The translations under genes and the position numbers were made by a program. 64,000 bases of DNA from Winslowiella arboricola (lineage in GTDB: Bacteria; Pseudomonadota; Gammaproteobacteria; Enterobacterales; Enterobacteriaceae), in assembly GCF_025527015.1 (NCBI RefSeq), contig NZ_JAODIM010000042.1:124001-188000 (forward strand), in the 5' to 3' direction. Below, one piece after another: positions 8,187-20,912 of the stretch (positions are counted from its first letter, which is position 1; each line of letters starts with the position of its first letter). Below the pieces are notes generated by a model. That model was not told the origin of the DNA, did no database searches, and saw nothing but the letters and a program-made list of their open reading frames with translations.

Positions 8187-9521
8187 TTATTCTGACAGAT
8201 TACGCATCAGCAGCGCGTAACTGAGATCGATCTCGTCCGGGATCGGGATCCAGACAAAATGGCCGTTGCCGGGCGCGACGGTTACCGCCTGCGCTTTGCT
8301 GTTTTCCATCTCATTCAGGTGGAAAGTGACATTGCCGGCTGGCGTCATCATCTCCAGACTGTCGCCGACCAGAAACTTATTCTTCACATCCACCTGCGCC
8401 AGCGCGCCACGCCGTTCGCCGGTAAATTCACCCACAAACTGCTGGCGGTCCGACAGCGAGTGACCGGTTTCATAACTCTGATAGCTGTCATGAGTGTGGC
8501 GGCGCAAAAAACCTTCGGTATAGCCGCGATGCGCCAGCCCTTCGAGCGTCTCCAGCAGGCTGTTATCAAATGGCTTACCGGCAGCGGCATCGTCAATGGC
8601 GCGGCGATAGACCTGCGCGGTGCGCGCACAGTAGTAGAATGACTTGGTGCGCCCCTCAATTTTCAGCGAATGCACGCCCATCTTGCTCAGACGTTCAACG
8701 TGGGCGACAGCACGCAGATCTTTTGAGTTCATAATATAGGTGCCGTGCTGATCTTCGAACGCCGACATATATTCACCCGGACGCTGTGCCTCTTCGATCA
8801 TAAAGACTTTATCGGTGGGCTGACCGGCACCAAGGGTGGGTTCCACGGTTTTCACCGGGATTGGCTGGTACTGATGGACAATATTGCCGACCTCATCCTG
8901 TTTACCTTCCTGCACCTTATATTCCCAGCGACAGGCGTTGGTGCAGGTGCCCTGGTTCGGGTCGCGTTTATTCAGATAGCCAGACAGCAGACAGCGACCG
9001 GAGTAGGCCATACACAGCGCGCCATGGACGAAGATCTCCAGCTCCATTTCCGGCACCTGCTGACGAATTTCCTCAATCTCTTCCAGCGACAGTTCACGTG
9101 ACAGAATCACCCGCGTCAGTCCCATCTGTTGCCAGAATTTCACCGTTGCCCAGTTAACCGCATTGGCCTGCACCGACAGATGTACCGCCATCTGCGGAAA
9201 GGCTTCACGCACCAGCATAATCAGGCCAGGATCGGACATAATCAACGCATCAGGCGCCATTTCAATCACCGGGCGCAGATCGCGGATAAAGGTTTTCAGC
9301 TTGGCGTTATGCGGCGCGATATTAACTACCACATAGAACTTTTTGCCCAGCGCATGTGCCTCAGCAATGCCGCTGGCAAGGTTCTCATGATTGAATTCGT
9401 TATTGCGCACCCGCAGGCTGTAACGCGGCTGACCGGCATACACCGCATCTGCACCATAGGCAAAGGCGTAACGCATATTTTTCAGCGTTCCGGCCGGAGA
9501 GAGGAGTTCCGGTTTAAACAT
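8187..9521 (-). CDS. trhP: tRNA 5-hydroxyuridine synthesis protein TrhP (peptidase U32 family)
   Basis: A 444-residue U32-family protein matching E. coli YegQ/TrhP (453 residues). It starts with FKPELLSPAGTLKNMRYAFA and carries the cysteine cluster CMAYSGRCLLSGYL ... NQGTCTNACRW (about residues 168-198), which in this family binds an iron-sulfur cluster. TrhP works in prephenate-dependent hydroxylation of U34 in tRNAs, parallel to TrhO. The ATG at 9521 fits the family start. The gene is monocistronic in appearance, followed by cyaR on the same strand. Confidence 0.93.
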   Translation of the reverse strand: MFKPELLSPAGTLKNMRYAFAYGADAVYAGQPRYSLRVRNNEFNHENLASGIAEAHALGKKFYVVVNIAPHNAKLKTFIRDLRPVIEMAPDALIMSDPGLIMLVREAFPQMAVHLSVQANAVNWATVKFWQQMGLTRVILSRELSLEEIEEIRQQVPEMELEIFVHGALCMAYSGRCLLSGYLNKRDPNQGTCTNACRWEYKVQEGKQDEVGNIVHQYQPIPVKTVEPTLGAGQPTDKVFMIEEAQRPGEYMSAFEDQHGTYIMNSKDLRAVAHVERLSKMGVHSLKIEGRTKSFYYCARTAQVYRRAIDDAAAGKPFDNSLLETLEGLAHRGYTEGFLRRHTHDSYQSYETGHSLSDRQQFVGEFTGERRGALAQVDVKNKFLVGDSLEMMTPAGNVTFHLNEMENSKAQAVTVAPGNGHFVWIPIPDEIDLSYALLMRNLSE

Positions 9522-9644
9522 GTTTTTCTCAGTCTGATGTCAGGTCAGAACGGCTGCAAGCCGTTAGCCGACAAATAATTTGCCGGCCTTACAAAATGTG
9601 CGGGGATTGTAGGAGGTTGAGACGATTATGTAAATTGACGTGGA

Positions 9645-10349
9645 TCAAACCAGGCGACAGATATCCGCTTCCCAGCGGTAGCCCATACCGTAGACCGCGC
9701 GAATAAATGGCTGCTCACTGTCGAGCGCTTCCAGCTTACGGCGCAGGTTTTTAATATGGCTGTCGATGGTGCGGTCGGTGACCACGCGGTAATCGTCATA
9801 CAGATGGTTCAGCAGCTGTTCGCGTGAGAACACTTTGCCCGGTTCCTGCGCCAGCGTTTTCAGCAGGCGAAACTCGGCTGGGGTCAGATCAAGCGGGCGA
9901 TTGCTCCAGCTGGCCTGAAAACGTCCCTCATCGACCAGCAGCAGCGAGGCTTTCTGCACCTCTTCCGGCGAGCTTTTTACCCGGCGCAGAATGGTTTTCA
10001 CCCGAGCCACCACTTCACGTGGACTGAAGGGCTTGCAGATATAGTCATCAGCACCAATTTCCAGCCCCAGCAACCGGTCAATCTCTTCGGTTTTGGCCGT
10101 GACCATCATAACCGGCAGCTCGGAAAAACGACGGATTTCGCGGCACAGGGTGAGTCCGTCAGTGCCGGGCAGCATCAGATCCAGCAGGATCAAATCGGGA
10201 GGCGTCTGCTGTACATAGCTGATCACCTGCGCGCCATCGGCAATATGGTGGGTGCGGTAGTTCGAAGCCTGTAAATAATCGATTAACAGCTGGGCCAGTT
10301 TCGGCTCGTCTTCCACTACCAGAATCATTGGTTCGTGATATTCAGTCAT
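9645..10349 (-). CDS. baeR: Envelope-stress response regulator BaeR
   Basis: A 234-residue OmpR/PhoB-type response regulator. The receiver has the acidic pocket VVEDEPK (13-17), phospho-acceptor Asp57 in LLDLMLPG, and the switch residues MMVTAKTEE; the C-terminal winged helix has [14 protein letters not shown] and [17 protein letters not shown]. BaeSR responds to envelope stress and toxic compounds (for example indole, flavonoids, metals) and activates mdtABCD and spy. It is the last gene of the mdtABCD-baeSR operon, 10 bases after baeS. Confidence 0.95.
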   Translation of the reverse strand: MTEYHEPMILVVEDEPKLAQLLIDYLQASNYRTHHIADGAQVISYVQQTPPDLILLDLMLPGTDGLTLCREIRRFSELPVMMVTAKTEEIDRLLGLEIGADDYICKPFSPREVVARVKTILRRVKSSPEEVQKASLLLVDEGRFQASWSNRPLDLTPAEFRLLKTLAQEPGKVFSREQLLNHLYDDYRVVTDRTIDSHIKNLRRKLEALDSEQPFIRAVYGMGYRWEADICRLV

Positions 10350-10359
10350 CTTCTCTTAT

Positions 10360-11742
10360 TCAGTTGGCGTCGAGCGGCAAGATTACGCTAATACGTAAGC
10401 CGCCCAAATCAGAGTGGTCTGCACTGAGTGTACCACCATGTGCTTCAACAATGTTTTTGCAGATCGCCAGTCCCAGCCCGGATCCGCCGCTGGCACGATT
10501 ACGCGAGCCTTCTGCTCGGTAAAAACGTTCAAAAATCTGCTGCCGCTGCTCATCGCTGACGCCGGGCGCTGTATCATCAAAATGTAGCACTATTTTACCA
10601 GGTTGCTGTTGCAGCGAGATTTTCAGTCCACCGCCTGCATCGGTATAGCGCAGGCTGTTCTCCATCAGATTGCTGAACAGCTGCATCAGGCGATCGGCAT
10701 CGCCAAACAGTGCCGCTTCCTGCGGTAGCGACAGGGTTAAAGCGAGCTGACGGCTGGCAAAGCGGGCGCGGAAGCTCCCGGCAACCACTTCCAGCAGCGA
10801 AACCACATCGGTGGCGGCTTTGCGATAAGCCAGCGCGCCTTCATCAGACAGCGACAGCTGATGTAAATCGTCCACCAGTTTGGTCAGCGTCACCACTTCC
10901 GCCTGTAATGAAGCGATGGCGTCGGGGGTCAGCTTGCGTACGCCATCCTGCATCGCTTCCAGCTCGCCGCGCAGGATCGCCAGCGGCGTACGCAGCTCAT
11001 GGGAGATATCGGCCATAAAGGCGCGACGCATACTCTCGTTTTTCTCCAGTGAGCTGGCGAGGCGGTTAAAGTCCTGCGCCAGCCGCCCCAGTTCATCACG
11101 GCTGCCGACCTCAACGCGGGTGGCGAAATCCCCGGCCGCCAGATGATGGGTGCCTTCGACCAGCCGCCTGACCGGCGCCAGCAGGCCGCGCGACATCAGC
11201 CAGGTGACCGCGGCGGCTAGCAGCGTCGACAGACCGACAATCAGCCAGCTGGTGCGCCGCTGCTGCTGGTCAAAATTAATATCGGTGCTTCGGGTGATGC
11301 GCTCAGATGGCGATCCAATCACCCAGCCGACCACTTTATTATTGCTGGTGGTGATATTACGCCGGGTACCTTCCTGCGGCACCGGCGCGCGCGGCCCCAC
11401 CAGCACGCGATACTGCTGGTCAATAATCCAGAACTGGGTGCGCCAGCCATGCGGCGGCAGCGGTTTATTGGCATCCGGATTCTGCTCCAGTGAGCGCAGG
11501 ATGGTAAACACCAGCTTGTTATTATTGCGCAGAAAATCCCAGTCGCCATGCTGCTCATACTGATCGGCCAGCGCATCGCTTAACAGCGCCAGACGCTGCT
11601 CATTGCCGCGTTTAATGTAGTCAATAAAGCCATGTTCAAAGCTGAGCCGTACACCCCAGTGCATAATAATCAGCACCAGCATGCAGGTGGAAAAGATGGC
11701 GAGAAACAATTTGGCGCTGATGCCGATACGCATTTTTCTCAT
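10360..11742 (-). CDS. baeS: Sensor histidine kinase BaeS
   Basis: A 460-residue inner-membrane kinase. Two transmembrane segments (about 9-32 and 165-185) flank a periplasmic sensor region, followed by HAMP, a HisKA box with His248 in [11 protein letters not shown], and an HATPase_c domain with N ([12 protein letters not shown]), G1 (FDDTAPGV) and G2 ([18 protein letters not shown]) boxes. It autophosphorylates and passes phosphate to BaeR. Its ATG overlaps the mdtD stop as ATGA (11739-11742), so translation is coupled. Confidence 0.95.
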   Translation of the reverse strand: MRKMRIGISAKLFLAIFSTCMLVLIIMHWGVRLSFEHGFIDYIKRGNEQRLALLSDALADQYEQHGDWDFLRNNNKLVFTILRSLEQNPDANKPLPPHGWRTQFWIIDQQYRVLVGPRAPVPQEGTRRNITTSNNKVVGWVIGSPSERITRSTDINFDQQQRRTSWLIVGLSTLLAAAVTWLMSRGLLAPVRRLVEGTHHLAAGDFATRVEVGSRDELGRLAQDFNRLASSLEKNESMRRAFMADISHELRTPLAILRGELEAMQDGVRKLTPDAIASLQAEVVTLTKLVDDLHQLSLSDEGALAYRKAATDVVSLLEVVAGSFRARFASRQLALTLSLPQEAALFGDADRLMQLFSNLMENSLRYTDAGGGLKISLQQQPGKIVLHFDDTAPGVSDEQRQQIFERFYRAEGSRNRASGGSGLGLAICKNIVEAHGGTLSADHSDLGGLRISVILPLDAN

Positions 11743-13151
11743 GGTTGGTTCTTTCTCCTGCGCGCAAGCGTCACATTTTTGCTGATATCAGTGGGCACCC
11801 GCCAGAACACCAGCGCCGGCAAGGCAATGACCAGCGCCATACAGAGGTAGGTATAGATAAAGGTCTGATGCGCCATGGCGCTGTCGGCCACCGCATGATG
11901 ACCAAAGGCACCCAACAGCAGACCCGCCACCGTAACGCCAATACTCATCGACAGCTGCTGTACCATCGACATCAGGCTGTTGCCGCTGGAGGCCAGCTCA
12001 TCCGGCAGATCTTTCAGCGTCAGGGTATTCATCGCCGAGAAGCGTATTGCATTGACCATCCCTTGTAAGAACAGCACCAGCGGCAACAGCCAGAACCAGC
12101 CCAGCAGCGCCACCAGCGGGAACAGCACCACCACCAGCGCCAGCGCGAGTGTCGAGCCGGTCAGCACATTGCGATAGCCAAAGCGATTAACGATCTGCAC
12201 GACGATACGTTTCATCCCCATATTGCCCAGTACCATCGGTATCATCATCAAACCGGCATGCAGCGGGCTGTAGCCCATACCGATTTGCAGAAACAGTGGC
12301 GTCATAAATGGCAACATGGCGCTGCCGATACGCCCGGTAAGACTGCCGAGCAGACCAATCGAGTAGATACGGTTATCAAACAGTTTCAGGCTAAACAGCG
12401 CCCGGTCATTGCCGCGCGCATGCAGCAGATAGAACAGCAGCGAAAACATCCCCACCAGGATAAACATTCCCAGCAGCAGCGGTGAGATTCCTGAGCCGCG
12501 CGGCCCATCCAGCGCCAGCGTCAGGGTCGCCATCCCGGCGGCCAGCAGCACAAAACCGGTGAAGTCAAAGCGTCGGGCGGGCAGGGTGTAATTCGGCATC
12601 AGGGTCATGGTGGCGATGGCGCCGATAATGCCGACCGGGATATTAATCAGGAAGATCCAGTGCCAGCTGGCGTACTCCACCAGTACGCCACCGAGCGCCG
12701 GGCCGATCAGCGGACCAATCTGGCCGGGCAGGGTAACAAAGGTCATCGCTGCCATATACTGGTCACGCGGCACAATTTTCATCACCGTCAGGCGGCCTAC
12801 CGGCACCATCATCGCACCGCCGATGCCCTGCACCACGCGCGACATTACCAGCTGATCGAGGGTGCCGGACAGGGCGCACAGCAATGAGCCAAGGCTGAAC
12901 AGCAGGATGGCGACAAACAGAATATTACGCACGCCAAAGCGGTCGGCCAGCCAGCCGCTGACCGGCAGAGTGACCGCCACCGTCAGCACATAGGAGACGA
13001 TCACCGAATGCATATTGAGCGGACTGACGCCAAGATCGCGCGCCATCGATGGCAGTGCGGTGTTGACGATGGTGGTATCCAGCGTCTGCATAAAAAAACC
13101 AAAAGCGACAATCCACAGCTGCCAGCGTACCGTCGCAGGGGTATTACTCAT
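11739..13151 (-). CDS. mdtD: MFS transporter MdtD (DHA2 family)
   Basis: A 470-residue, 14-helix drug:H+ antiporter-2 type transporter. Motif [14 protein letters not shown] is diagnostic for DHA2, and [12 protein letters not shown] is the loop 2-3 motif A. In E. coli MdtD sits in the same operon but has no clear drug-resistance role; a citrate-related efflux function (IceT) has been reported for the Salmonella homologue. It lies 60 bp after mdtC and overlaps baeS by 4 bases. The gap to mdtC includes a degenerate GGCGAAAACCCCGCCCGTGA relative of the palindromic repeat. Confidence 0.92.
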   Translation of the reverse strand: MSNTPATVRWQLWIVAFGFFMQTLDTTIVNTALPSMARDLGVSPLNMHSVIVSYVLTVAVTLPVSGWLADRFGVRNILFVAILLFSLGSLLCALSGTLDQLVMSRVVQGIGGAMMVPVGRLTVMKIVPRDQYMAAMTFVTLPGQIGPLIGPALGGVLVEYASWHWIFLINIPVGIIGAIATMTLMPNYTLPARRFDFTGFVLLAAGMATLTLALDGPRGSGISPLLLGMFILVGMFSLLFYLLHARGNDRALFSLKLFDNRIYSIGLLGSLTGRIGSAMLPFMTPLFLQIGMGYSPLHAGLMMIPMVLGNMGMKRIVVQIVNRFGYRNVLTGSTLALALVVVLFPLVALLGWFWLLPLVLFLQGMVNAIRFSAMNTLTLKDLPDELASSGNSLMSMVQQLSMSIGVTVAGLLLGAFGHHAVADSAMAHQTFIYTYLCMALVIALPALVFWRVPTDISKNVTLARRRKNQP

Positions 13152-13211
13152 GGGTTAGGGTTTCCTGGATGTTTAATACGAACGGCGAAAACCCCGCCCG
13201 TGACAATAATC

Positions 13212-16200
13212 TCATCCCTGTTCCGTTAGCTGTGGTTGATACGCTTTTCTGCGCCGCAGCTTATCCATAAACAGATACACCACCGGCGTGGTATACAGCG
13301 TCAGCAACTGACTCATCACCAGTCCGCCGACAATGGTTATCCCGAGTGGCTGACGCAGTTCCGCGCCATCGCCGCTGCTCAGCACCAGCGGCAACGCGCC
13401 CAACAGGGCCGCCAGCGTGGTCATCAGAATCGGGCGGAAACGCAGCAGGCAGGCCTGGTAAATGGCGTCGCGTGCGCTCAGATCGCCATTGCGCTGCGCC
13501 TCAAGCGCAAAGTCCACCATCATAATGGCATTCTTTTTCACAATACCAATCAATAACATAATGCCAATCAGCGCGATAAGGCTAAAAGGCGCGTCAAACA
13601 GCTCCAGCGCCAGTAGCGCACCGACGCCCGCTGAGGGCAGGGTAGAGAGAATGGTCAGCGGATGCACATAGCTTTCATACAGGATGCCCAGCACGATATA
13701 GACGGTGGCGATGGCGGCCAGAATTAGCCATAGCTGGCTGTTTTGCGACTGCTGAAACGCCTGTGCGGTTCCGGCGAAACTGCCGCGCACGCTGGCTGGC
13801 ACGCCCAGTCCGGTAATCGTGCGGTCAATCGCTTCGGAGGCTTCCGAAAGCGATACCCCTTGCGGCAGGTTAAAGGAGATGGTCGTCGCCGCCGACAATC
13901 CCTGATGATTTACCGATAGCGGCGCGTTGGCGGGCTGCCATTTGGCGAAGAACGACAGCGGCACCGGCTTGCCGTCGCTGTTGATCACAAACATCTTATC
14001 CAGTGCGCTGATATCCTGGGTATAACGCGGATCGACCTCCATCACCACTTTGTACTGGTTAAGCGGCTGATAGATGGTGGAGATCTGCCGCTGACCAAAG
14101 GCGTTATTCAGCAGTCCGTTAACGTCCGCCACACTGATGCCGAGGCGATACATGCTTTCACGATCGTAGGTGATCGCCATCTCCGAGCCTTTATCTTGCT
14201 GGTCGGAGTTAACATCGGCCAGTTGCGGCAGGGCGGCAAAGGCGCGGCGGATTTTGGGTTCCCATTCACGTAAATCATCGAGATTGTCGGACAGCAGTGA
14301 ATACTGATATTCGGCATTTGACTCACGTCCGCCGAGGCGCAGATCCTGCATCGCCATCAGAAAAAGACTTGCGCCCGGCTCTTTCGCCAGTTTAGTGCGC
14401 AGCCGCGCAATCACCTGCTGCGAACTCTCGTTGCGTTCAGACAGCGGTTTCAGCGTGATAAACAGGGTGCCGCTGTTGGTGCGCGAACCGCCGGTAAAGC
14501 CGCTGACATTGGTGACGGCCGGATCCTCACGCACAATCTTCATAAAGTCTTCCAGCTTGCTGCGCATCGCCTGGAAAGAGATGCTCTGATCGGCAGAAAT
14601 ATTACCCATGATACGGCCCGTATCCTGCTCAGGGATAAAGGTTTTCGGGATTGAAATATAGAGATAAACCGTCAGCGTAATGGTCGCCAGCAGTAGCAAC
14701 AGGGTCCAGCGCGCATGATCCAGCACCCACTTCAGCGAAGAGCCATAACCCTGCTGGATCTTCAGCAGCAGTTTATTAAAGCCGCGAATCCGTGGCTGGC
14801 TGCGCAGCTGGTGCCCTTTCAGCAGATACGCACACATCATTGGCGTCAGCGTAACGGAGATCGCCAGCGAGATCATAATCGCCACCGACAGCGTAACGGC
14901 AAACTCCTGGAACAGGCGTCCGACCATGCCACCCATCATCAGCAACGGAATAAACACCGCCACCAGTGATACGCTCATCGATAACACCGTAAAGCCGACT
15001 TCGCGCACCCCCTGTAGTGAAGCCTGCAACGGTTTCATACCGGCCTCGATATGGCGCGAAATATTCTCCAGCACCACAATCGCGTCATCGACCACAAAGC
15101 CGGTAGCAATGGTCAGCGCCATCAGCGACAGGTTATTCAGGCTAAAGCCGCACAGATACATGGCGGCAAAGGTGCCAATCAGCGATACCGGCACCGCCAC
15201 TGCCGGGATCAGCGTGGCGCGCGCCGAGCCAAGGAACAGAAAGACCACCAGAATCACCAGCGCGACGGCAATCACCAGCGACTGCTCCACTTCTGCCAGC
15301 GAGGCGCGAATTGTCGGGGAGCGATCCTGCGCGGTATCCAGCGTAATCGTGGCGGGCATCATCTCGCGTAATTGCGGCAGTTGTGCGCGGATGCGATCCA
15401 CGGTGTCAATAATATTGGCTTCCGGCGATTTGCGGATCAGCATCAGTACCGCCGGACGCGCATTGGACATCCCGGCGTTGCGCACATCCTGTACGGAGTC
15501 TTCGACGCTGGCGACATCCTGCAAGCGCACCGCCGCACCGTTGTTATAATGCACAATCAGCGGCTGGTATTCGGCAGCGGTTTGCAGTTCATCATTGGTT
15601 TTTAACTGCCAGCGCTGCTGCTGATCTTCAATTGCCCCCTGCGGTTTACGCACATTGGCATTAGCAATCGCCGTGCGCACCGCATCCAGCGACACCCCCT
15701 GATTAAACAGCGCCTGTGGGTTGAGCGCCACACGCACCGCCGGTAACGAGCTGCCGCCGACCGAAACATCACCGACGCCGTCAATCTGCGAGATTTTTTG
15801 CGCCAGCTGCGTCGAGGCAAAGTCATATATCTGGCCCGCTGACCACTGATCAGAGCTCAGTGCCAGAATAATAATGGGCGCGTCCGAGGGATTTGCTTTG
15901 CGATAAGTGGGGCGGGCGGGCATCCCGCTCGGCAACAGCGCCTGCGCCGCATTGATCGCCGCCTGCACATCACGCGCCGCGCCATTAATATCGCGGTCGA
16001 AATCAAACACCATAATAATGCGCGTGCTGCCCAGCGAGCTGGTGGAGGTCATTTCACTGACCCCGGCGATACGGCCCAGCGAGCGTTCCAGCGGGGTTGC
16101 CACCGATGAGGCCATGGTTTCCGGCGAAGCGCCCGGCAGGGAAGCGCTAATCATAATCACCGGGTAATCGACCTGCGGCAGCGGAGCTACCGGCAGCAGA

Positions 16201-16289
16201 CGGAAGCCAAGAAAACCTGCCAGCGCTATCGCCAGCGTCAGCAGAATGGTCGCCACTGGACGGTGGATAAACAGCGCAAAGAACTTCAC
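13212..16289 (-). CDS. mdtC: RND efflux pump inner-membrane subunit MdtC
   Basis: A 1025-residue RND transporter, the expected family length, starting [21 protein letters not shown] signatures include the TM4 proton-relay region [19 protein letters not shown] and the C-terminal [20 protein letters not shown]. MdtB and MdtC form a heterotrimer (2B:1C) with MdtA and TolC and export bile salts and novobiocin; MdtC binds substrate. Its ATG overlaps the mdtB stop by 4 bases (16286-16289). Confidence 0.95.
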   Translation of the reverse strand: MKFFALFIHRPVATILLTLAIALAGFLGFRLLPVAPLPQVDYPVIMISASLPGASPETMASSVATPLERSLGRIAGVSEMTSTSSLGSTRIIMVFDFDRDINGAARDVQAAINAAQALLPSGMPARPTYRKANPSDAPIIILALSSDQWSAGQIYDFASTQLAQKISQIDGVGDVSVGGSSLPAVRVALNPQALFNQGVSLDAVRTAIANANVRKPQGAIEDQQQRWQLKTNDELQTAAEYQPLIVHYNNGAAVRLQDVASVEDSVQDVRNAGMSNARPAVLMLIRKSPEANIIDTVDRIRAQLPQLREMMPATITLDTAQDRSPTIRASLAEVEQSLVIAVALVILVVFLFLGSARATLIPAVAVPVSLIGTFAAMYLCGFSLNNLSLMALTIATGFVVDDAIVVLENISRHIEAGMKPLQASLQGVREVGFTVLSMSVSLVAVFIPLLMMGGMVGRLFQEFAVTLSVAIMISLAISVTLTPMMCAYLLKGHQLRSQPRIRGFNKLLLKIQQGYGSSLKWVLDHARWTLLLLLATITLTVYLYISIPKTFIPEQDTGRIMGNISADQSISFQAMRSKLEDFMKIVREDPAVTNVSGFTGGSRTNSGTLFITLKPLSERNESSQQVIARLRTKLAKEPGASLFLMAMQDLRLGGRESNAEYQYSLLSDNLDDLREWEPKIRRAFAALPQLADVNSDQQDKGSEMAITYDRESMYRLGISVADVNGLLNNAFGQRQISTIYQPLNQYKVVMEVDPRYTQDISALDKMFVINSDGKPVPLSFFAKWQPANAPLSVNHQGLSAATTISFNLPQGVSLSEASEAIDRTITGLGVPASVRGSFAGTAQAFQQSQNSQLWLILAAIATVYIVLGILYESYVHPLTILSTLPSAGVGALLALELFDAPFSLIALIGIMLLIGIVKKNAIMMVDFALEAQRNGDLSARDAIYQACLLRFRPILMTTLAALLGALPLVLSSGDGAELRQPLGITIVGGLVMSQLLTLYTTPVVYLFMDKLRRRKAYQPQLTEQG

Positions 16290-19200
16290 GACGTTCTCTC
16301 CGACTGTTTCAGGCGACGACGCGTGGCGTGCGCCAGACGATCAAACAGCAGATAGATTACCGGTGTGGTAAACAGCGTCAGCACCTGACTGACAATCAGG
16401 CCGCCCACCATCGCCACCCCCAGCGGATGCCGCAGCTCAGCGCCGACGCCGGTACTCAGCATCAGCGGCAGCGCGCCCAGCAGCGCCGCCAGCGTGGTCA
16501 TCAGGATTGGACGAAAACGCAGCAGGCAGGCCTGATAAATCGCGTCATAAGGCGTCATTCCCTGTTCGCGCTCGGCGGCAAGGGCAAAGTCGATCATCAT
16601 GATGGCGTTCTTTTTCACAATGCCGATCAGCAGAATAATGCCGATAATCGCAATCACATCCAGTTCATTGCCGCTCAGCATCAGCGCCAGCAGCGCGCCG
16701 ACTCCGGCGGAGGGCAGGGTGGAGAGAATAGTGACCGGGTGAATAAAGCTCTCATACAGCACGCCGAGCACGATATACATCGCCACCACCGCGGCGACAA
16801 TCAGCCAGACGGTACTGCCCAGCGCCGCCTGGAAGGCCAGCGTACTGCCCTGGAACCTGGTCATAATATCTGACGGCATCGCCAGCTGCTGTTCTGCTGC
16901 GGTAATCGCCGCCACCGCTTCACCTAACGAATAGCCGTCACTGACGTTAAACGAGAAGGTGGTCGAGGGGAACTGATCGAGATGATTGATGGTCAGTGCG
17001 CCGTGGCGCTGCCCGACGCGGGCAATCGCGCTGAGCGGCACGCTGCCGCCATCGCTGCTGGTAAGACGAATGCTGTCGAGTGCCGCCAGTCCCGGCGTAT
17101 GCTGGCTGTCCTGCTCCAGCACCACGCGATACTGGTTCGCCTGAGTATAAATCGTCGACACCAGCCGCTGGCCAAAGGCGTTATACAACGCGTTATCCAC
17201 ATCCGCCATTGAAATACCGAGCCGGCTGGCACTGTCGCGGTCAACATTAACGTAAGCTTCCAGCCCCTGATCCTGCCAGTCACTGCTGACATCCTGCAAC
17301 TGCGGTAACTGATGCAGTTGCTCCAGCAGTTGCGGCACCCATTCGCTGAGCGCATCGAGCGAACCGGCTTGTAAAGTGAACTGATACTGCGTACGGCTAA
17401 GCTGGGTATCGATGGTCAGATCCTGCACCGGTTGCAGATAGAGCGCGATACCCGGCACCTTCGCTACCTGATCCTGCAGCCGCGCGATCACCGCCGGAAT
17501 GCGATCATCACGCTCATCCAGCGGTTTGAGGTTGATCTGCAAACGACCGCTATTCAGCGCCGGATTGGTGCCGTCGACGCCGACAAAGGAGGTCAGGCTC
17601 TGCACCGCCGGATCTTGCATAATAATCGACGCCACGGTTTGCTGACGCTGCGCCATATTGGCGTAAGAGACCGACTGCGGTGCCTGTAAGGTGCCCTGAA
17701 TAATGCCGTTATCTTGCAGCGGGAAGAAGCCTTTCGGAATCAAGGTCCACAGCAGCAACGTTAACAGCAGGGTGCCAAACGCGACGCTAAGCGTCAGCCA
17801 CGGATGATTAAGCACCTTCTGCAGCAGACGGCCATATGCGGCAATAATCCGCGTAAACATCGCTTCGCTGGCACGGGAAAAACGGTTCTGTTTGCGCAGC
17901 GATTCGGCGCTAAGCATCCGCGCGCACATCATTGGCGTCAGGGTCAGCGACACCACCGCCGAAATCAGAATCGCCACCGCCAGCGTGACGGCGAACTCGC
18001 GGAACAGCCGACCAACGATATCGCCCATAAACAGCAGCGGGATCAGTACGGCGATCAGCGAGATGGTCAGTGAGATAATGGTAAAGCCAATCTCGCCAGC
18101 CCCCTTCAGCGCCGCCGCCAGCGGTTTTTCGCCTTTCTCGATATAGCGTGAGATATTTTCAATCACCACAATCGCATCATCAACCACAAAGCCGGTGGCG
18201 ATGGTCAGCGCCATCAGCGTCAGGTTATTGATCGAGAAATCGAGGAAATACATTACCGCAAAGGTGCCGACCAGCGACAGCGGCACCGCCACCGCCGGAA
18301 TAATCGTAGCGGGCACATTGCGCAGAAACAGATAGATAATCATCACCACCAGCGCCATCGCCAGCATCAGTTCCATCTGCGTATCATGCACCGAGGCGCG
18401 AATGTTGGTGGTGCGATCCGACAGCAGCTGCACATCGACCGATTTTGGCAGCGAAGCGGTCAGCGCCGGCAGCATCTGACGAATACTGTCAGCGGTGGTA
18501 ATAATATTGGCGCCCGGCTGGCGCTGCACATTCAGTACGATCGCCTGCTGACGGTTGGCCCAGGCGCCGAGCCAGCTATTTTCTGCGCCCTGCTCAACGG
18601 TGGCGACATCACCCAGTCGCACCGCTGCGCCATTCTGGTACGCCACAATCAGCTGGCGATAATCTTCCGCCGATTTCATCTGGTCGTTGGCGGATAATGT
18701 AACGGAGCGTTCCGGGCCATCGAGACTGCCTTTCGCCGAGTTAACGTTGGCGTTACTGATGGCGGTGCGCACCTTTTCACTGTCGAGACCCAGCGCGCCG
18801 AGCGCCTGCGCATTCAGCTTCACCCGCACGGCCGGACGCTGGCCGCCGGAGAGGGTCACCAGACCGACGCCGGAGACCTGCGATATTTTCTGCGCCACCC
18901 GCGTTTCCACCATATCCTGCACCTGCGTCATCGGCATGCTGGTAGTGGTGACCGCCAGGGTCATAATCGGCGGATCCGCCGGATTGACTTTGCTGTAGAC
19001 CGGGGGATTCGGCAGGTCGGAGGGCAGCAGGTTGGTCGCTGAGTTTATCGCCGCCTGTACTTCCTGTTCGGCGACATCCAGCGGCAGCGTTAGCTGAAAC
19101 TGTAACGTGACCACCGATGCGCCGCCGGCGCTCTGTGATGACATCTGCTTAAGCCCCGACATCTGGCCAAACTGACGTTCAAGCGGCGCGGTAATCGCCG

Positions 19201-19408
19201 ACGTGACAACGTCGGGACTGGCACCGGGATAGAGGGTGACCACCTGAATGGTCGGGTAGTCGACCTCCGGTAGTGCCGAGACCGGCAACGCGCGATACCC
19301 GATAATGCCCGCCAGCAGAATCGCCACCATTAACAGGGTGGTGGCCACCGGCCGCAGAATAAACTGTCGTGAGGGCCCGCCGCTGGCGTTGGGAGGCATC
19401 ACCTGCAT
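16286..19408 (-). CDS. mdtB: RND efflux pump inner-membrane subunit MdtB
   Basis: A 1040-residue RND protein (E. coli MdtB is 1040) beginning [20 protein letters not shown], the known MdtB-type N-terminus, with 12 predicted helices, [23 protein letters not shown] in TM4 and [20 protein letters not shown] near the C-terminus. It assembles with MdtC and supplies most proton transport in the heterotrimer. The start codon overlaps the mdtA stop by one base (TGATG). It is the paralogue of mdtC next to it, which explains the strong internal similarity between 13.2-16.3 kb and 16.3-19.4 kb. Confidence 0.95.
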   Translation of the reverse strand: MQVMPPNASGGPSRQFILRPVATTLLMVAILLAGIIGYRALPVSALPEVDYPTIQVVTLYPGASPDVVTSAITAPLERQFGQMSGLKQMSSQSAGGASVVTLQFQLTLPLDVAEQEVQAAINSATNLLPSDLPNPPVYSKVNPADPPIMTLAVTTTSMPMTQVQDMVETRVAQKISQVSGVGLVTLSGGQRPAVRVKLNAQALGALGLDSEKVRTAISNANVNSAKGSLDGPERSVTLSANDQMKSAEDYRQLIVAYQNGAAVRLGDVATVEQGAENSWLGAWANRQQAIVLNVQRQPGANIITTADSIRQMLPALTASLPKSVDVQLLSDRTTNIRASVHDTQMELMLAMALVVMIIYLFLRNVPATIIPAVAVPLSLVGTFAVMYFLDFSINNLTLMALTIATGFVVDDAIVVIENISRYIEKGEKPLAAALKGAGEIGFTIISLTISLIAVLIPLLFMGDIVGRLFREFAVTLAVAILISAVVSLTLTPMMCARMLSAESLRKQNRFSRASEAMFTRIIAAYGRLLQKVLNHPWLTLSVAFGTLLLTLLLWTLIPKGFFPLQDNGIIQGTLQAPQSVSYANMAQRQQTVASIIMQDPAVQSLTSFVGVDGTNPALNSGRLQINLKPLDERDDRIPAVIARLQDQVAKVPGIALYLQPVQDLTIDTQLSRTQYQFTLQAGSLDALSEWVPQLLEQLHQLPQLQDVSSDWQDQGLEAYVNVDRDSASRLGISMADVDNALYNAFGQRLVSTIYTQANQYRVVLEQDSQHTPGLAALDSIRLTSSDGGSVPLSAIARVGQRHGALTINHLDQFPSTTFSFNVSDGYSLGEAVAAITAAEQQLAMPSDIMTRFQGSTLAFQAALGSTVWLIVAAVVAMYIVLGVLYESFIHPVTILSTLPSAGVGALLALMLSGNELDVIAIIGIILLIGIVKKNAIMMIDFALAAEREQGMTPYDAIYQACLLRFRPILMTTLAALLGALPLMLSTGVGAELRHPLGVAMVGGLIVSQVLTLFTTPVIYLLFDRLAHATRRRLKQSERTS

Positions 19409-20628
19409 CAGGAACGCTCTCCTTTAGCCGGTTGCGCGGTTTTCCCGGCAGGCAGCGGCGTGGTTTGCGGCGCCACCACTTCGACGCTCGCGCCTTCCGT
19501 CAGGCGATCGAGACCATCGGTAACCACGCGTTCCCCGGCGTCAAGTCCTGCTTTAATCACCACCTGTTTGCTGTCCTGCGTGCCGACGCTAACCAGCTTT
19601 TTACTGACTTTGTTCTCGCTGTTCACCACCCAGACAAAGTGGCCTTCGTTGCCCATCTGCAAGGCAGCGGTCGGGATCACAATGGCGTCATTCAGGGTGT
19701 TGACCTTCAGGCGGGCATTGACAAACTGATTGGGAAACAGCTGATCGTCACTGTTGGTAAAGCGCGCTTTCAGCTTAATGGTGCCGGTAGTGCTGTCGAT
19801 CTGATTATCCAGACTCAACAGCGTGCCCTCGGTGATTTTAGTGCTGTTACTGCGATCCCAGGCTTCCACCAGCAGCGGCTGGCCGCTTTTTTGCGCCTGC
19901 AATATCGGCGTGATGCTGCTTTCCGGCAGGCTGAAGACTACATCAATCGGGTGAGTCTGGGTAATCACCACCAGACCGGTGGTATCGCCGCTGGTAATGG
20001 TGTTGCCGATATCGACCTGCTTCAGCCCGACGCGGCCGGAAATCGGCGCGGTGATACGGCTGTAAGTCAGATTCAGCTGGGCGCTGGCCACGCTACCCTC
20101 ATCGGCTTTAATCGTGCCGAGGGTTTCGCTGACCAGTGAACGTTGGGTATCCAGCTCCTGCTGCGATACCAGGCTGGTTTTCGCCAGCTTTTCAAAACGC
20201 GCCAGATCGCGGCGTGCATTGGCCAGCGTCGCCTGGTCTTTTGCCAGCTGTCCCTGTGCCTGCGTCAGCGCCACCTGATAAGGGCGCGGATCGATCTCCG
20301 CCAGCAGCTGACCCGCCGTCACCTGCTGACCTTCAGTGAAATGCAGCGCCATCAGTTCGCCATCGACGCGGCTGCGCAGGGTGACGGTGCTGGCGGCGGT
20401 AACGGTGCCCAGTCCGGCAAGATATTGCGGTACGCTCTGCTTCAGCGCGCTGCTGGCCTGCACCGGCGCCAGCGCAGCGGAACGGTGTCCACCTTTACCG
20501 CGTTGCTGCTGCTGAGGCTGTGCGCCACTTTCTGCGCCAGTTGAACTGCTGTGGTGCCACCACCAGAATGCACCGGCGGCAATCGCTACGATAACAGCAA
20601 GGGTCAGGGTGGTTTTTCGGGCATTCAT
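19408..20628 (-). CDS. mdtA: RND efflux periplasmic adaptor MdtA
   Basis: A 406-residue membrane-fusion protein. An N-terminal membrane anchor ([18 protein letters not shown]) is followed by a glutamine-rich linker, the barrel-sandwich hybrid ([20 protein letters not shown]), a helical hairpin (about 120-190) and the beta-barrel. It bridges MdtBC to TolC. The start was set at ATG 20628 because the hydrophobic anchor follows directly; the in-frame ATG 12 codons upstream has no better ribosome site. First gene of mdtABCD-baeSR. I looked for a BaeR box upstream and could not identify one with confidence. Confidence 0.93.
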   Translation of the reverse strand: MNARKTTLTLAVIVAIAAGAFWWWHHSSSTGAESGAQPQQQQRGKGGHRSAALAPVQASSALKQSVPQYLAGLGTVTAASTVTLRSRVDGELMALHFTEGQQVTAGQLLAEIDPRPYQVALTQAQGQLAKDQATLANARRDLARFEKLAKTSLVSQQELDTQRSLVSETLGTIKADEGSVASAQLNLTYSRITAPISGRVGLKQVDIGNTITSGDTTGLVVITQTHPIDVVFSLPESSITPILQAQKSGQPLLVEAWDRSNSTKITEGTLLSLDNQIDSTTGTIKLKARFTNSDDQLFPNQFVNARLKVNTLNDAIVIPTAALQMGNEGHFVWVVNSENKVSKKLVSVGTQDSKQVVIKAGLDAGERVVTDGLDRLTEGASVEVVAPQTTPLPAGKTAQPAKGERS

Positions 20629-20912
20629 AAGGATGGGTTGCTCTCCAGCTGTGTGGCCAGGCATTCACGCGGATAAAAAAAACCGGCAATCCGCCAAAAC
20701 AGTAGTGTAGTCATCTGCTACGGTACAAAAATGAAGGAATTAAGGATAACTGTATAGTTTGGTTGTGTCGCGACGATTGTACTGCCACAGCCTGAGAAAA
20801 GTCCGCACCAGGCTTAACTGAAATTCTTTCACCAGAATTGAGCAAAGCACGGCGAAAAATGTTTGCTAAGCTGACTGACGCACGGGAAAAATCACTTTAA
20901 GGAGAAAAAGGT

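Noticed and set aside
13176..13200. GGCGAAAACCCCGCCCGTGAC between mdtC and mdtD as a full repeat copy
   Set aside because: The palindrome is broken and only the flank resembles the type A unit; at most a decayed relic.
14926..15549. 207-residue open frame antisense to mdtC (and similar long antisense frames across mdtB, wza-wzc and rfb genes)
   Set aside because: These follow the codon structure of the real RND and biosynthesis genes on the other strand, have no ribosome site and no recognisable domain.
20629..20912. BaeR binding box upstream of mdtA
   Set aside because: I compared the gap with the remembered consensus (TTTTTCTCCAT-N-ATTGGC) on both strands and found no convincing match; only short T-rich and GGC pieces.
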